Of a DNA stretch of 64,000 nt, positions 1 to 12,545 are shown piece after piece. The position numbers were made by a program, and so were the translations under genes. The DNA comes from Arachnomyces sp. PD_36. Its lineage: Eukaryota; Ascomycota; Eurotiomycetes; Onygenales; Arachnomycetaceae. The DNA lies in the NCBI GenBank assembly GCA_032988195.1, contig JANTQE010000018.1:318184-382183 (forward strand), in the 5' to 3' direction. Below the pieces are notes generated by a model. That model made no database searches. It worked only from the letters and a program-made list of their open reading frames with translations, and was not told where the DNA came from. Position 1 is the first letter of the stretch; each line of letters begins with the position of its first letter.

Positions 1-378
1 GTCGGTGGGATTATGTTCTCGCCCTTTCTACAGCGAACACCTGCCGCGACGGAGTGCATGTACCTTATGGCTAGCCATATCTTCGACACCCTCGGCTATC
101 GTCGGTATGAGTGGAAATGTGATTCTAGGAATAAACCTTCGCAAGCGGCCGCGCTCCGCTTGGGGTTTGTTAAGGAGGGTGTCTTCCGAAACCATATGAT
201 TATAAAAGGGTTGAATCGCGACACAGCGTGGTTCTCGATGACCGACTCTGAGTGGCCGCTGAGGAAACGGGCGTTGGAGGCTTGGTTGGATCCAAAGAAT
301 TTCGACAGTGAGGGAAAGCAATATGCGAGTCTCGTAACTTTGCGCAAGGAATTGGAGGAGTCACAGGAGGCTAAATAA
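1..378 (+). CDS. GNAT-family N-acetyltransferase, C-terminal part (5' end outside window)
   Basis: The frame is open from the first base and ends at TAA 376-378, giving about 125 residues. It has the typical C-terminal half of a RimJ/RimL-like GNAT enzyme: a helix around residues 40-60 with an N-x-P-S-x-A-A-x-x-L-G-F pattern (NKPSQAAALRLGF), followed by the E-G-x-x-R strand (VKEGVFRNH) and a W-F-S-M-T-D-x-E-W-P segment usual in fungal members. Such enzymes move an acetyl group from acetyl-CoA to an amine. The substrate cannot be told from this part. The acetyl-CoA binding loop (R/Q-x-x-G-x-G/A) and the start lie left of the window. The family assignment is firm, the role is not. Confidence 0.8.
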   Translation, partial: VGGIMFSPFLQRTPAATECMYLMASHIFDTLGYRRYEWKCDSRNKPSQAAALRLGFVKEGVFRNHMIIKGLNRDTAWFSMTDSEWPLRKRALEAWLDPKNFDSEGKQYASLVTLRKELEESQEAK

Positions 379-2957
379 TTGTTTAAATGCGGAGCTAAAA
401 TAGGAGACCTAAAGGGATGAGCGAGCGTTGGCTTTCTCTTTCTCTATTTTGGCACCACACGTTTATTCACTCCGAGTCTCTCCCGGTGACGGGCCTTCCC
501 GTGAAACATCCCACCGATAGGCGCTCTGGTATCCCGAGGTTAGAAGGATTGGAGGATGATTTCTTTAATTGACTGTATTATACCCGTTCAACGGTACATT
601 AGACGTTTAGACAGCTATCCTCCAGGCACACGTGCTCCCAAGAAAGCATCGGCGATTTCATGTAACTCGCCTAAATTACATTCATGGTTTGGCTCTCTTA
701 TCCGTTTCCCAGTTTTAGGCTATCAGGGTGGACAGGGCAAGGGGCAACAGTATTTCGACATCCTATTATTAGCCGGGCAACTATCCTCGCTCAGGAAAAT
801 TTTATCAAACCTCCCAATGCTTGAGCTCCCTGGCTAACCGAAAACCGTAGGAAGCACGGCAGGGATGACACTATCATTGGGTTTCCCGCGATGTCGATCG
901 AAGAGAGCTACCTACCCTTCGAGTCATGGAGGGTGGAACATGTTTGTCGCGGATCTTTATTCAACGTTTCACAGTGTAATGGGACACAACGGAACAGTTT
1001 CTTCAGCGGGTAGCTATAAGCACCCGGGCCCCTAACAAGGGAGCAGTTAGCATGAAAGGGATGCTAACGGGACTCAGATATGTTTCAAGTCGACAAGGGA
1101 AAGTGGTTGAAGATGGAATAGGGATTGATCAAGATATAAAACCCTTGGTTTCAAAGGGTCATTTTCTGGGTTGTGTAACCATCTCAGACTCTGAGGAACG
1201 CGGGAAGAAAACTGTTTTTGTTTCAAACGAGATGGCTGCCATGCGTCTTCAAAAAAACCTTGTTTTCAGTCTCTGATACTTCGTTTGGGGAGGCAAACGA
1301 AGTAGAACACGCTGATTTGACGAGTAGTCAGTCTAGCCAGAGCTCTGGAATGCAGGCGCCCGGAACTCCTTACTTGGCCCAATCACCTGGTCGGGTTTTT
1401 GTGACGTTATGGCTCATACCCGTGAGGTTGAGTTACCATGTGTAGCAGCAACGGGTACGGGATCCTGGGGCAAGGGATCCGTATCATGATGGCGATTTTT
1501 TCACGGAAAGGATGGTACACAACGTTATGAACGCATGTTGATCTCGGGATATACCCCCAACGAGAAGGGAAGAACGAATTGATCACTGCTTGCTCTTGGG
1601 GAAATAGAGAGGAGAAAGTCCGAAGGAGTATATAAACAATGCAGGGGTCCGGTCCATTGGAGCATGGATTAGAGCGCTGATGTGAGATTTGACAGGAAAC
1701 AAGAAACTCGGGCATACTTTTGGGGACATGGGTTTGAGAAGAGATCTTGAGAGAAGCCCTGGGGATCTTGCTGCAACAGGTTCCCAGAGTTGTGCTCGTG
1801 GACTCCAGGGATTTCAGGGTCCAGATGAGAGATCGAGCCCGCTCTAGGTAGAAGTCACCGGGAAGAGCAATGGAATTCCGAACAAGGGATAAGAATATCA
1901 CCAATTAGCCTCTGCAGTTGTGAGCGTCATTCGTGGGGGATATGAGGTATTTGACACTTGGTACCTCGATCGTCGGCGATGATGACTTGGTCATGTGTAT
2001 GGAGGAAGGTCGGGGTTTCTTGATAACGACAGCAACAGCTGGTGTCCACAAGCGAGATACCCCAACAATTGGCCTTCCGTAGAATATAGATAAGGCTGGG
2101 AGATATGGTAGTTCCGGGGCTGGCGCTCTTTTTTCCCGTTAGAGGGACGATTGGCCGTGGTGGAGGATATTTATATTAACCCATTGCAGGGGAGCCTGGG
2201 AGGACCTTCCCGCTTTCCCCCCAAAGGGCATTCTTCCAAAAGGAACTCGCCAAGGGACTGTCACCATTGGGTTGTCTGAATCCCCTTTGCATAGGGGAGA
2301 TTGATTCCTGGTGGAAAGGTAGATCCCTGGTTTCTTCATTCTGTCGTGGCCCTGTTTCGTTTGAGTCTTTCTCCACGCCAACACGTTGTCGCCGACAGGG
2401 CAGACGAACGGTTTGTCCTACAGACATGTCAGTGTAGGATGATCTGCGCCGTCATCAAAATTAAATGGTAATAACGGGTGTATATATCTCTTCCCCTGCT
2501 GCCCATTGTCAGTCTGGGGGATTTGAAAGGAAAGTTCGAGAGCGCTTTGGGCATATAAATAGCAAAGGAAAGCTGTTCCGCTCGTTCAGCTGCACACTGC
2601 ATGGCATCTCCGTCTTGACCTGCATCTTTGTCGCATGAAACCAAACCCCCGCTGGCCTTGGTCCCCGTTTGTCCTGTCTTTTGTCGTCTATTTCTTCCCC
2701 GCTTGTCTCTCGCATTCTCAAACACTTTTTCGATCTCGAAGGGCCACCATATCGACGGAATTGCGGTCTGATCCTGCTCCTTCAACATCTATCAATCCTC
2801 TTCCCGTTACGAGATCCAGCGCTATTGAACTTCCCACTGCCACGTTTTTTGGTTTCTTTTGATTATTCGCAAAAGCAAGAAAGAAGAAGAATTGATCTGC
2901 CGAAGAACCGAACGAAAGAATTTTCCACACGAAAAGATCGCCAGCGAGAACTTGATC
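379..2957. other. Gene-poor stretch, 2.6 kb
   Basis: This lies between the acetyltransferase stop and the first exon of the next gene. It contains only short ORFs without family resemblance or convincing splice joins, the longest being a minus-strand ORF at 1407-1904. The last few hundred bases before 2958 are pyrimidine-rich on the + strand and probably hold the promoter and 5' leader of the following gene. I see no transposon ends or tRNA here. Confidence 0.5.
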
Positions 2958-5737
2958 ATGAAGAAGGGTTTGGTGGAGACGACGAAAGAGGACTTCGATT
3001 CACTGCCGCCGGCGCTGAGGCGAAAGGTGAGTTCTTTTCTCTCTTCAAAGTTCGATAGTCCACAGAATTTTTGAGTTGAGACGGATCGAAACCTTTTTGT
3101 TTACTTTTTCTTTACATTCTTGAGAGATCGAAGATCAGGGTCCTCTTCTCTTGCTATTGATCGTGGTTGCATGCTCTATCACTCTCCTGAACTCTTTCTT
3201 GTCTATCACAGTGCTGGACTTGCAGGTTGTTGTTGATGCGACCTGTATCATCAGTCCTTTGTCATTCACCAGTGCCGCCGAGGCGCTGAAGACTCTGGAG
3301 AGGAGCTGCATGGCAGGAAAATCGACAACAACACTGCACGATGCATGGGATCAGCACAGTTTGAAAACCAAGATACAGCATACAGCCAATCCCCTCTCTA
3401 TCTTGACGTCCTCCGTGACTTCATCCGGTGTGAAAAGCAAGGAGACGACAGCTGGTGATTTGATCAGTCAATTCAACTGCTTATCAACGCTGGTTGTCGA
3501 GAAGTCGGTGAGAGTCGTCGGAAGTCAGGACGAACATGATGAAAAGCCCAATTGCGCATACATGGGCATTGAGATCATTGGCGCCGATGACTTGGGATAT
3601 CAGTATCCACGGCTCGAGCCAGGTTACGCGAACCTCGAAAGCTGAGACCTTGAAGCTCTTCGCTTCCCGTCGCTCTCAAGCCTTTGGAAACTCGAACTCT
3701 GAAGAGTCAGTCCATCGGAGAGACTGACGGAATGTTCTTCTCTTCTTTGCTGATCTATCCACAATTTTTCCCCAATTGCCTCGTTTTCCCCTTTGCTTCT
3801 TTCTCTCGGAACTCCATGATCGTGTCAGCGAACTGCGACCCATGCATCATCACATCATCCTGGATCCCTCGCGACCCTAACGCACTAAATTTCTTAGCCT
3901 TTCGTATCCACAACCAACGAACCCCTTTTTCAGTTTCTGCTTGAACTCATTGTGGACTCACTCGCTGACATGCCCCATATTTTCCCTGGTATTTCTTTTG
4001 CCTGTGCGACAGCTTTTCTCCAATTTAGAACGTTTTCGTCTTGAGCAGCTGCGACTAGCAGAAAACGATCACCATGATAGTCCAAACTATCGGTCCAAGT
4101 GGTCAACTTCAGGAGGCGCCACGCTTGCCCTGACTGGCGTCAGTCATCAGGGCCCATACCGCCCACCAATCCGAGGAACGAGTCAGAGAAGGGGAACCCC
4201 TCGCACGGGTCAGAATAGTCGACAGGCCCGGACCCGCTCATGGGCGGGTCCACAGAGTGATTGGCACCGAATCCAGCCTCTGGCTCCCCAAGGCCGAAGT
4301 CCCAGATCCTCCACGTTTTTGCCGATGCAGTTCAAAGTCAACAAGTTCCCGAAGAGAATTCTGTCCCAGCAGCAACAGAAGCAAAGGCGGACGAAGAAAA
4401 ACAATCGCCCTTCGCGACGACTCCGGAAACCGAAGTCAGTTCAAGTGGCTTACTTTGTCCAGCAGGCTGACTCGCAATGGTTCCGCTCTTTACCCCCTAA
4501 AATCCAACAGAGAGATTTCTCGAGAGAAGAGCAGAAGCTTCTCCTCACCGGTTGCTGTGATAACAACATCTTGGACGCTGCAGACAAGGCCGCTCTTTAC
4601 AACAAATCCGCACAAACGGAATTTTCCTCGCCCTTCTTCTTCCCCTCCCGATCGCCCGAGTACTGCTGCAGCGAGACATCCTCGATGGCTGCTTCCGATG
4701 TGATGAGTGACTCTAATGTCACTTTGGGGGACTCTACTATATATGATAGTTTGCGCTGGCTAGACGAGGATAGAGACCTGGACCTCACACTCGACGACTA
4801 CCACGCTCACGTCATGAAATCAGCAGCACCCCCATCCAAATCTCGTCGCCGTCGACCGTCCTTTGCACGGAGGCTGTCCCTCTCCTCCCCGACCTTCAGT
4901 CGAACATCCTCTATGTCTATCAGCAATAGGAACAATCTTCAGAATGTCAGGAACGTTGACGGCACCCCGAAATCGAATATTGTGTCGAGCGTCGCACCTC
5001 AAATCGGCAAATTTACCAATGGGAGCATTGATCCCGTCAAACCCAACCCGCCTTCTAGCACTCGCCCCATGTCAAGCTATCATGCGCCTCGGCATGTTTC
5101 CCACGGCTCAACTTCGAGCATCGACCCATCTGCGCAATACTACCACGACCCCGAAGCAAGGCTCAAACTCCGAGTCTACCTTGCGTCGCCGCAGAAATTC
5201 GACGAGGCAGTTGAGTTTGGGTTCCCGTCCCTCGAAAACAAAGAGAACGTTCGGCCGGCTCCGGGCCGCAGCATCACAGAGCCCCAGAGGCCTACGCACG
5301 ATACCGGACGGTCTGTACCGCAGAATGACGTATCTTCCGGTTCGAATAGAGACCAGCATGAGAAGAATAAAAGGCAAACCCAGGCCCTTGCCCCACTCTC
5401 GACCAACGATGTTGCGAGACCGCTCCGGTCGAAGTCGTTTAGCCAAAAGATGTCCCTGGACAAGCGATCACGCCCATTTAGCTTGATGCCAAAGGGAAAC
5501 TCGAATGGCTCAGGTATTAACCGCGAGATGACGCTGAAGATGACTCTCACCAGGCCTGACCTTCGAACTGCTGGCTCGACGGGGACTGCGTCACCCACAC
5601 CGAAGGACTCGGATGACCCATTGAAGTTAGCTGAACTCCCGCCTGTTGATGAGAACTCTCCTGCGTGGAAAACTTCAGAGGAGGGCAATGGGGTCATGAA
5701 GAAGATGTGGCGAAGGATCAAGAAATACCGTTCATAG
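2958..5737 (+). CDS. Conserved fungal protein of unknown function, two exons with a long intron
   Basis: Proposed exons are 2958-3026 and 4013-5737, giving 597 residues. Exon 1 begins at the first ATG in its frame and ends AAG|GTGAGT. Exon 2 starts after CGACAG. The phase-0 join gives the continuous segment SLPPALRRK-LFSNLERFRLEQ, which reads as one charged helical motif and is the main reason for the join. Exon 2 also carries a second conserved-looking block, SQWFRSLPPKIQQRDFSREEQ, near residue 160. The rest is Ser/Pro/Arg-rich and probably disordered, with an acidic patch (LDEDRDLDLTLDD) and a basic C-terminus (MKKMWRRIKKYRS). I do not recognise a catalytic domain. The 986-base intron is far longer than any other here, so the 5' structure is the least certain point. 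Other open frames at 4257-4703 and 4261-4470 look like shadows. Confidence 0.6.
3027..4012 (+). other. Proposed 986-base intron
   Basis: The donor is GTGAGT at 3027 and the acceptor is CGACAG ending at 4012. It holds an open frame at 3151-3645 with no recognisable family and several other AG sites, so one or more internal exons or an alternative promoter are possible. Most introns in the window are 50-110 bases long. Confidence 0.45.
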
Positions 5738-6887
5738 CATTAAGCGTTCCGGTATTCAGGTTTGTTTCCTAGCCTCGTCTCTCGTTTTTTTGGTGCATTT
5801 TCCATATATCTTTTAATTTTCTTCTTTTGGGTTTTCTGTTTTCAATTTCTGTATCTCTATCCGTTCTTCCCTTTTTGGCTTCTTTGTCACTTATTTCTTT
5901 CGGCCTTTTCCTTCTTATTTTGTTTGCATTGCCTGCTGGATCCAAAGCTTCACTTACTCTGCGTCCGGATCGGATTCGAGTTCTGAACGGCGTTGGTGAT
6001 ACTCCCGAACGGTTCATTTGACCTTACCTCCACTCTCGTTCTTCCCGCTCTCTTTCCTATCTATTCCCTTCTTAATTTTCTTGATGAAAATAACGCTCCG
6101 GAAAAGCTGTTATGAACCCCCTTGACGACATTACGAGCACTTTTTTGAAACAAGTTTTTGGCTATTCTTTCTGTACTGTTCTTCTTAGCGTTCACTTAGC
6201 CATCGCTGTTTGTTCACATTTCCCATTCGCTCATACGTCCATCGCATACTATATTTTATTTTTAACTCCGTTCTCTTCACGCTGGGGGGCTTATTGAGGG
6301 ATTCTAGCCCAGTCACCTGGTTGGGGAAAGATAGGGAAATACCATGGCTGTTGTGTTGTCATGTACCTCGTTTTATCATCAGACATCACGATATCGAAAT
6401 CCATAATTCCATCAACCTGCAACTCGTCTTCGAGGACCCTCCTTGTCTCTATGTCGTCGTCTTCGAGTCTAGAATGTTGACGAACGTCTATCAATCCATT
6501 GAAAACACGCTTGTTCCGATAAAGTAAAGCGTGTAACTGTATTTAGCAGCTCTGCAAGGCTCTCCATCACGTGATATAGAATCAGGTCAAGCCAAAGTGA
6601 CGACAACTTTCCAGGCGACTCTTTTTTGAGCTCAATCACTCTGAAAAGAATTTCTTTCATAGGACAAGGAAGCTGTCGAAGAAGACGGAGAAGGAGAAGG
6701 AGAAGTAGCCAAAAGACGGAAGTCTCTTTTACCTCTTTCCTGATTTACTCTCTGTGATTGTTTTTCTTCGTTTCCAAAAGCACGTCAGCAGAGCTATCGG
6801 AGTACTCTGTCCTTCACCACCGCCCTCACCTATTTCCTGAATCCCCCGACCGCAAATGCTGGATTCGCAAACTAGATCATAACGGCC
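5738..6887. other. Intergenic region upstream of VPS10
   Basis: This is 1.15 kb between two genes on the same strand. It is strongly T/C-rich at 5760-6060, fitting a 3' UTR and then a promoter. A short GGAGAA-type purine repeat lies at about 6687-6705. I see no additional gene. Confidence 0.5.
6856..6882 (+). promoter_or_regulatory. Upstream ORF (8 codons plus stop) just before the VPS10 start
   Basis: An ATG at 6856 opens an eight-codon frame that stops with TAA at 6880-6882, five bases before the VPS10 ATG at 6888. If the transcript starts upstream of 6856, scanning ribosomes would meet it first, and its closeness to the main start would make re-initiation inefficient. The transcript start is unknown, so a regulatory role is inference. 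Confidence 0.35.
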
Positions 6888-9800
6888 ATGATTTTAAGGT
6901 GGCTCCTGTTTATAGGTTGCATCTTGCTGGCCCTGGGCTCCGTCCCAGCCAGCGCTAAGAAATCCGACGGGCCCGAAATAAAAGATACCAAGTTCGAGAA
7001 TAAGCCCAAGAACCTGTTCTACTTCGAAGATACGGATACGATCGTTTTCCAGGACTCCGCTGCCAACAGTGCCTTCATATCATACGATGCGGGTGAAAAG
7101 TGGGAGGCTATCGATGTGGACAATGATATGAGTGGTCGTGTTTTGGCTATCTGGCCTCACCCGTTCGATAAGGAGAAGGCGTATGTTCTCGGAGGGGCAG
7201 GGAAGCATTGGGTCACCGGTGACGCTGGAAAAAGCTGGAAGTCGTTCAAAATTGAAGCTATCCCATCCGCGATAAGAGCGCCACTCGCCTTTCACGGTCG
7301 TGATACCGATAAGGTCATATTCCATGGAGAGGTCTGTGAAGCGTTCGAATGCGCTGAGCAGACGTATTATACCACCGATAACTTCCGGACAGTCAACAAG
7401 TTAAGCGATCAGAGCAGAGGATGTTCGTGGGCTGTGGGTAATCCAGGCTTCGGGGAGGACTCTGGAAAGAGCGTCGAGGATCGTATGTTCTGCGTCGTGC
7501 GTGGCCAGCACTCATCGCAGCCGAAAGACTTCCGTCTTCTTTACTCGGATAATTACTTCCAGGATGGTAGTGGGACCGAACCGGGACTGGATGGAGGACA
7601 TACTGTTCGGGGTGTCATCAATACAGCTACGGTCAAGAAATTCCTGATTGCAGCTGCCAAGGCCGAGGGTACAGATGAGCTTGCTCTCTATGTCTCGGTA
7701 GATGGGGACGAATGGCATCGTGCTGAGTTCGGTGGTCATAGGTTGGAGGAAGAGGCATACACTGTTCTTGAGAGCACAAACTACAGCATCCAGGTTGATG
7801 TTTTGACGACTAAGCAATCAAGTGCAATGGGCGTCTTGTTCACCTCCAATTCCAACGGAACTTACTTTACTCGCAATATCGAACATACAAACCGTGACTT
7901 GCGTGGGACTGTGGACTTCGAGAAAATCGCTGGTATCCAGGGCATTGTTCTCGTGAACACTGTTAGCAATTGGGAAGAAGTTGAAAAAACCTCGGCGGAT
8001 AAGAAGAAGATTGTGAGCAAGATCAGCTTCGATGATGGGAGAACATTCCAATCTCTGAAGGTTGACGACAAGGACCTCCATCTCCATTCTGTCTCCACTT
8101 ATGCCAACTCCGGCCGTGTATTTTCGAGCCCTGCTCCCGGTTTAGTTATGGGCGTGGGGAACACTGGTAATCACTTGAAGGATTATGAAGACGGAGATCT
8201 CTACGTCTCCGACGATGCTGGTCTTACTTGGCGCAGAGGCCTGAAAGACGCCCACAAGTATGAATTTGGAGATCAAGGAGCTGTCATTGTGGCTATAAAC
8301 GACGAGGGTCGAACCGACAAAATATCGTATTCGATCAACCACGGAAAAGACTGGGAAACGGCCAAACTCCCGCAGAAAATCCGTGCCAATTTACTTACGA
8401 CGACCCCAGATTCAACAAGCCTGAAATTCCTTCTTGTCGGCTCTGTAGGAGGTGATTTGGGGCATGAGCACTATGTTATGTCTATAGATTTCAACGACCT
8501 ACATGAGAGGAAATGCAAGGACTCCGACTTTGAAAAATGGCCAGCTCGATTGGGCGAAGACGGCGAGCCAGACTGTCTGATGGGTCATAAGCAATTTTAC
8601 CGACGGAGGAAGGCCGATGCTGATTGCTTCGTTGACAAGGAGTTTAAGGATCCTGTCCCAGAGTTCAAGCAATGCGAATGCTCTAAAAAGGATTTCGAGT
8701 GTGACTATAATTTCGTTCGCAGCGAGGACAGAAAGGAATGCCTCCCCGCTGGCCCTCTTGCCGTACCGGATGGGGCTTGTAAGAACCCCGAGGATACTTA
8801 CAAGGGTCCCTCCGGCTTCAGGTTGATTCCTGGGAACGAATGCTCTGGAGGCGAAAAACTGGATAAGGAGGAGGTTGAACGATCCTGCTCAGACGTTAAA
8901 CATAAGAATCCTACCAGTGGTGAAATATCCGCCGAGAAGTCGTTCTTCCCTGCCAGCAAGTTCAAGGAATACTACTACCTGGAGCGTAAGGAGACCAACA
9001 AGGGGGAGGATGAGACTGTTATCATGCGGACGGACCAGAATATCTATATGTCCTCTGACCATGGCAAGAACTGGAAGGAGATCCTAAAGGATAAGGGTGT
9101 CGTTGGCATTTTCCCTCACCCGCACCTCAGCGATACCGCATACTTCCTCACGGGAACAAAGAAGGGATTCTGGACGATTGATCGTGCCCAAACGTTCCAT
9201 GGATTTGAAGCACCGTTGCCACCAAGCCGCGATCCGAGGACCCCGCCGCTCGCTTTCCATTCTGATAACAAGAATTTAATGATTTGGGCAGGCTCTGCAG
9301 ATTGTGACTCCCTCACCGGAGACTGCCACGCTGTCGCATATTACACCAAGAATAGAGGTGACAGCTGGGAACTGCTTCTGCGCTACGTACGCAAATGCGA
9401 GTTTATTCAGCGTGACGGACGCAACGTCAACGATAAGTTGATCTTCTGCGAGCAATACGAAAACGAAAACCTCCATAACCCCCGCCAACTTGTTGGAAGT
9501 GACAACTGGTTCGAAGATAAGACTGTTCATTTCGATAACATTGAGGCTTTCGCTACGATGTCGGAGTTTATCATTGTTGCTGCCCATTCGCAGGACGACG
9601 ACTCGCTCAAACTGGATGCGAGCGTTGATGGAGAAACCTTCGCTGATGCTGAATTCCCCCCCAATTTCCATGTACCAGTTCAACAAGCGTACACCGTTCT
9701 GGATAGCTCAACCCATTCCGTCTCCCTACATGTCACGGTCAGCAATGTCGAAGACCACGAGTATGGAACCATTCTTAGGAGTAACAGCAATGGAACATCC

Positions 9801-11454
9801 TATGTTGTCAGTCTTAACGCTGTCAATAGGAATTACGATGGTTATGTCGACTTTGAGAAAACTCAGGGCTTGGAGGGAATTGCTATTGTCAATATCGTTG
9901 GCAACGTTGAAGAGTCGGATGCAGGCAAGATGAAGCAGTTGAAGACAATGATCACTCATAACGATGGCGCGCAATGGTCCCTACTCCCTCCGCCAGAGAA
10001 GGACATTGACGGCAAGAGCTTCGGCTGCTCGACAAAGGGGGGTAAACCCACTGACGATTGCTCTCTTCACCTCCACGGCTACACGGAGCGCAAAGACCCT
10101 CGCGACACATTTTCATCGCCCTCGGCCATCGGTATTATGCTTGGAGTCGGAAATGTGGGTGAATATCTCTCACTCAAGAGTGAAGGTAATACATTCATGA
10201 CCCGGGACGGCGGCATATCCTGGACTATGGTCAAGAAGGGAAGCTACATGTGGGAATACGGAAACCAAGGATCGATAATTGTCATTGTAGAAGAGTCGAC
10301 GCCAACCAAAGTCCTCTACTACACCCTTGACGAAGGAAAGAGCTGGGAGGAATACAAGTTCTCTGATACGGATATGCAAATTGACGATATTTCAACCGTA
10401 CCGTCGGACACATCTCGGAACTTCTTGCTCTGGGGTAGGGAAGTTGGCTCTGGCAGTAAGAAGGGCATTGCCACTGTTAACCTCGATTTCACCGGTCTAC
10501 GGGAACGCGAGTGTAAATGGGACAAGGACATCTCTAAGACTGATGACTACTATCTCTGGGAACCGAAGCATCCAATGCAGGACGACCAGAACTGCCTATT
10601 CGGTCATATTTCACAATACTATCGTAAGGAGCCGACAGCAGACTGTTACAATGGTCAGTCCATCAAGGACTATAACATCACCCAAAACTGCGATTGTACG
10701 AGGCAGGATTATGAGTGGTAAGCATCATTTCCCAGCTTTTATTCAGGAATTATGTTATCTAACCTATCCTTACAGTGACTACAATTACGAGCCCCAAAAA
10801 GACGGGTCATGTGCCCTCGTTCCCGGCCTCAAACCTGCAGACCCCAAACAGACATGCTACGACGACCCAGACGCAATCGAATACTACGAACCTACCGGCT
10901 ACCGACTAATCCCTCTCTCAACATGTACCAACGGCCTCCAACTCAACCATTTCGAAGCCTTCCCTTGCCCGGATAAAGAGAAGGAATTCGAAGAGAAACA
11001 TCCCCGACTTGGTGGCGCAGGGTTATTCTTCGCCATCGTGCTCCCCATCGCTGCGGCAGCTTGTATCGGATACTACGCCTATACGAAATGGGGTAAGGAC
11101 TTTGGAAGAATCAGACTGGGTGACGGTACTTTTGGCGGTAGCGGTCGTGGTGGCAGTTGGTTATCCAAGGATTCCCCACTGGTCACTGTCCCCGTCATGG
11201 TTATTGCGGGTGCGTTTGCTGTCGCTAGCGCATTACCCCTGCTTGCGATGAGTCTCTGGCGGAGTGTACGTGGATATATGCCCCTGTCATCATCGAGTCG
11301 AAGATCAAGGTTCGGTGGCAGGGGTTCACAAAGACCGTATGCTTCCCGTGGGGCGTTCGCGGCCCGAAGAGGCGATTACGTCGGCGTTGTTGATGATGAG
11401 GATGAACTTTTGGGAGGGGAAGACTTTTCTGGAGACGAAGATGATGAGGTTTAG
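6888..11454 (+). CDS. VPS10: Vacuolar protein sorting receptor Vps10 (sortilin family)
   Basis: Exons are 6888-10717 and 10776-11454. The 58-base intron splits a Cys codon and restores the C-D-Y-N-Y segment. The product is 1502 residues, the usual size. A signal peptide (MILRWLLFIGCILLALGS) is followed by two luminal Vps10/sortilin domains, each with Asp-box motifs (S-x-D-x-G-x-x-W, such as SYDAGEKW, SSDHGKNW and TRDGGISW) and each ending in a Cys-rich module (about 542-720 and 1208-1330). A membrane segment lies at about 1358-1380, with a second hydrophobic stretch at about 1413-1438 and an acidic cytosolic tail. The yeast protein cycles between late Golgi and endosome, carrying carboxypeptidase Y and other vacuolar hydrolases. 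The two-domain layout is as in fungi; animal sortilin has one. The identification is firm. Confidence 0.97.
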
Positions 11455-11728
11455 TTTAATTGATTGATCATGTCATATATACATTTTATTATTATTTTTA
11501 ACTCTTTTCACGGTTAAATGAAGAGGATCCTTTGCCTCGTCTTCATTACATTTTCCATCCATGGATTTCCACCGCCAGCACGTGCCTTTTATTCACATAA
11601 ACTCTCCTTTGTTTGACTCTTAGAACTCAACCTTCCTCACTTCACAACACAACATCCCTTCTGGGAGCTTACCCTTCTCAAGGTATATATATCTATATAT
11701 AGTATATATATATATATTCATAAAGTGA
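11455..11728. other. VPS10 3' flank
   Basis: AT-rich sequence after the VPS10 stop, likely 3' UTR, ending in an AT-dinucleotide tract. I see no gene. Confidence 0.5.
11684..11718. repeat. AT dinucleotide microsatellite
   Basis: About 35 bases of nearly pure TA repeat, interrupted by a CTA and an AG. It lies in the 3' flank of VPS10 directly before the protease remnant. Confidence 0.85.
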
Positions 11729-12545
11729 CCGTGTCACTATCCGTTTGACTCCTTTAGCGATTCAAACCGCCCCTTTTTCTTGCTGTCCCTGAGGCACTTT
11801 CCTCAATACCCGAGAGTATTCATCGACGAATCAGGGACGGGGGCCCTTCCCTTTCTTCTAGAGATAGAGAGAACAGTGATAATATCCAAGCAGCAACGAA
11901 ATAATGGGCGGATCTCATAAAGCACGGCCGCGACCCCTCCGCAAGCGGTAAACAGCGTCTTGGAAAGGTTCACTCTGCGTGTGGGTTCCGGCAACACCAG
12001 TTTCCTAGACCGGGCCCTCATAGATGTCCGCGAAGGTCGAGTTTCTCAGAATGAGGTAAGGTAGAGACACGACCCCTGCCTGTTTTGGTTTATCGAGACT
12101 AATTCTTACCACCCAGTTGCCCCGGAAAACCGATGTGAACAATGCCTATCGCTTGTTCTATACTCCAGCTCACCCCACTATGCGGGAGGTCGCTACATTA
12201 GATGACGATATGCCGCTTTACAAACTTGGGCGAAGGACAGGGTTTACGGGGGGAGCACTTAATGGGATCAGGGAGTCAGATATTCACGGGTGGTCCCGAG
12301 ATTCTCAGGGGGTTGAAAGGTTTTACCGGGGAAAAGCTCATCTCGTCGTTTGTAGGGAATGCCAGGCGTTTGGTGACCTGGGGGATTCCGGCTCGTTTGT
12401 CGTCGATGAAGTTGGCCGTTTTGCGGGACTTTATCTTGGCGGGGACACGGAGAAGGGGACGGGCCTATTCACTGTGGCGGAGGACCTCTTCGAAGATATC
12501 AAACAGATCACAGGTGCAACGGACGTCAGGGCTCCCACGGAGTGA
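11729..12545 (+). pseudogene. Trypsin-like serine protease remnant, 5' part missing or broken
   Basis: The 3' part reads well as two exons, about 11921-12055 and 12117-12545, joined in phase 0 across a 61-base intron (GTAAGG...CACCCAG). The product has LDRALIDV, where Asp matches the usual D-W-A-L-I catalytic Asp of this fungal family; then L-G-R-x-T-G (LGRRTGFTGGALNGI); and G-D-S-G-S (GDLGDSGSFVV), holding the nucleophilic Ser. Upstream, the same frame stays open from about 11729 but is cut by TAA at 11918-11920. I find no catalytic-His segment, no signal peptide and no good splice pair that removes the stop. It therefore looks like a decayed or truncated gene, though missed upstream exons remain possible. 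Substrate and role are unknown. Confidence 0.55.

Noticed and set aside
1407..1904. 165-codon minus-strand ORF
   Set aside because: Biased but meaningless composition, no motif, no splice partners and no ATG-supported context; most likely chance.
3151..3645. 164-codon ORF inside the proposed long intron
   Set aside because: No recognisable family and it does not join in frame to either flanking exon by a good splice pair; kept only as a reason to re-check the intron.
4257..4703. Alternative frames over the start of the second exon of the 597-residue protein
   Set aside because: They lack the conserved-looking block found in the chosen frame and end abruptly; judged to be shadows rather than a frameshift.
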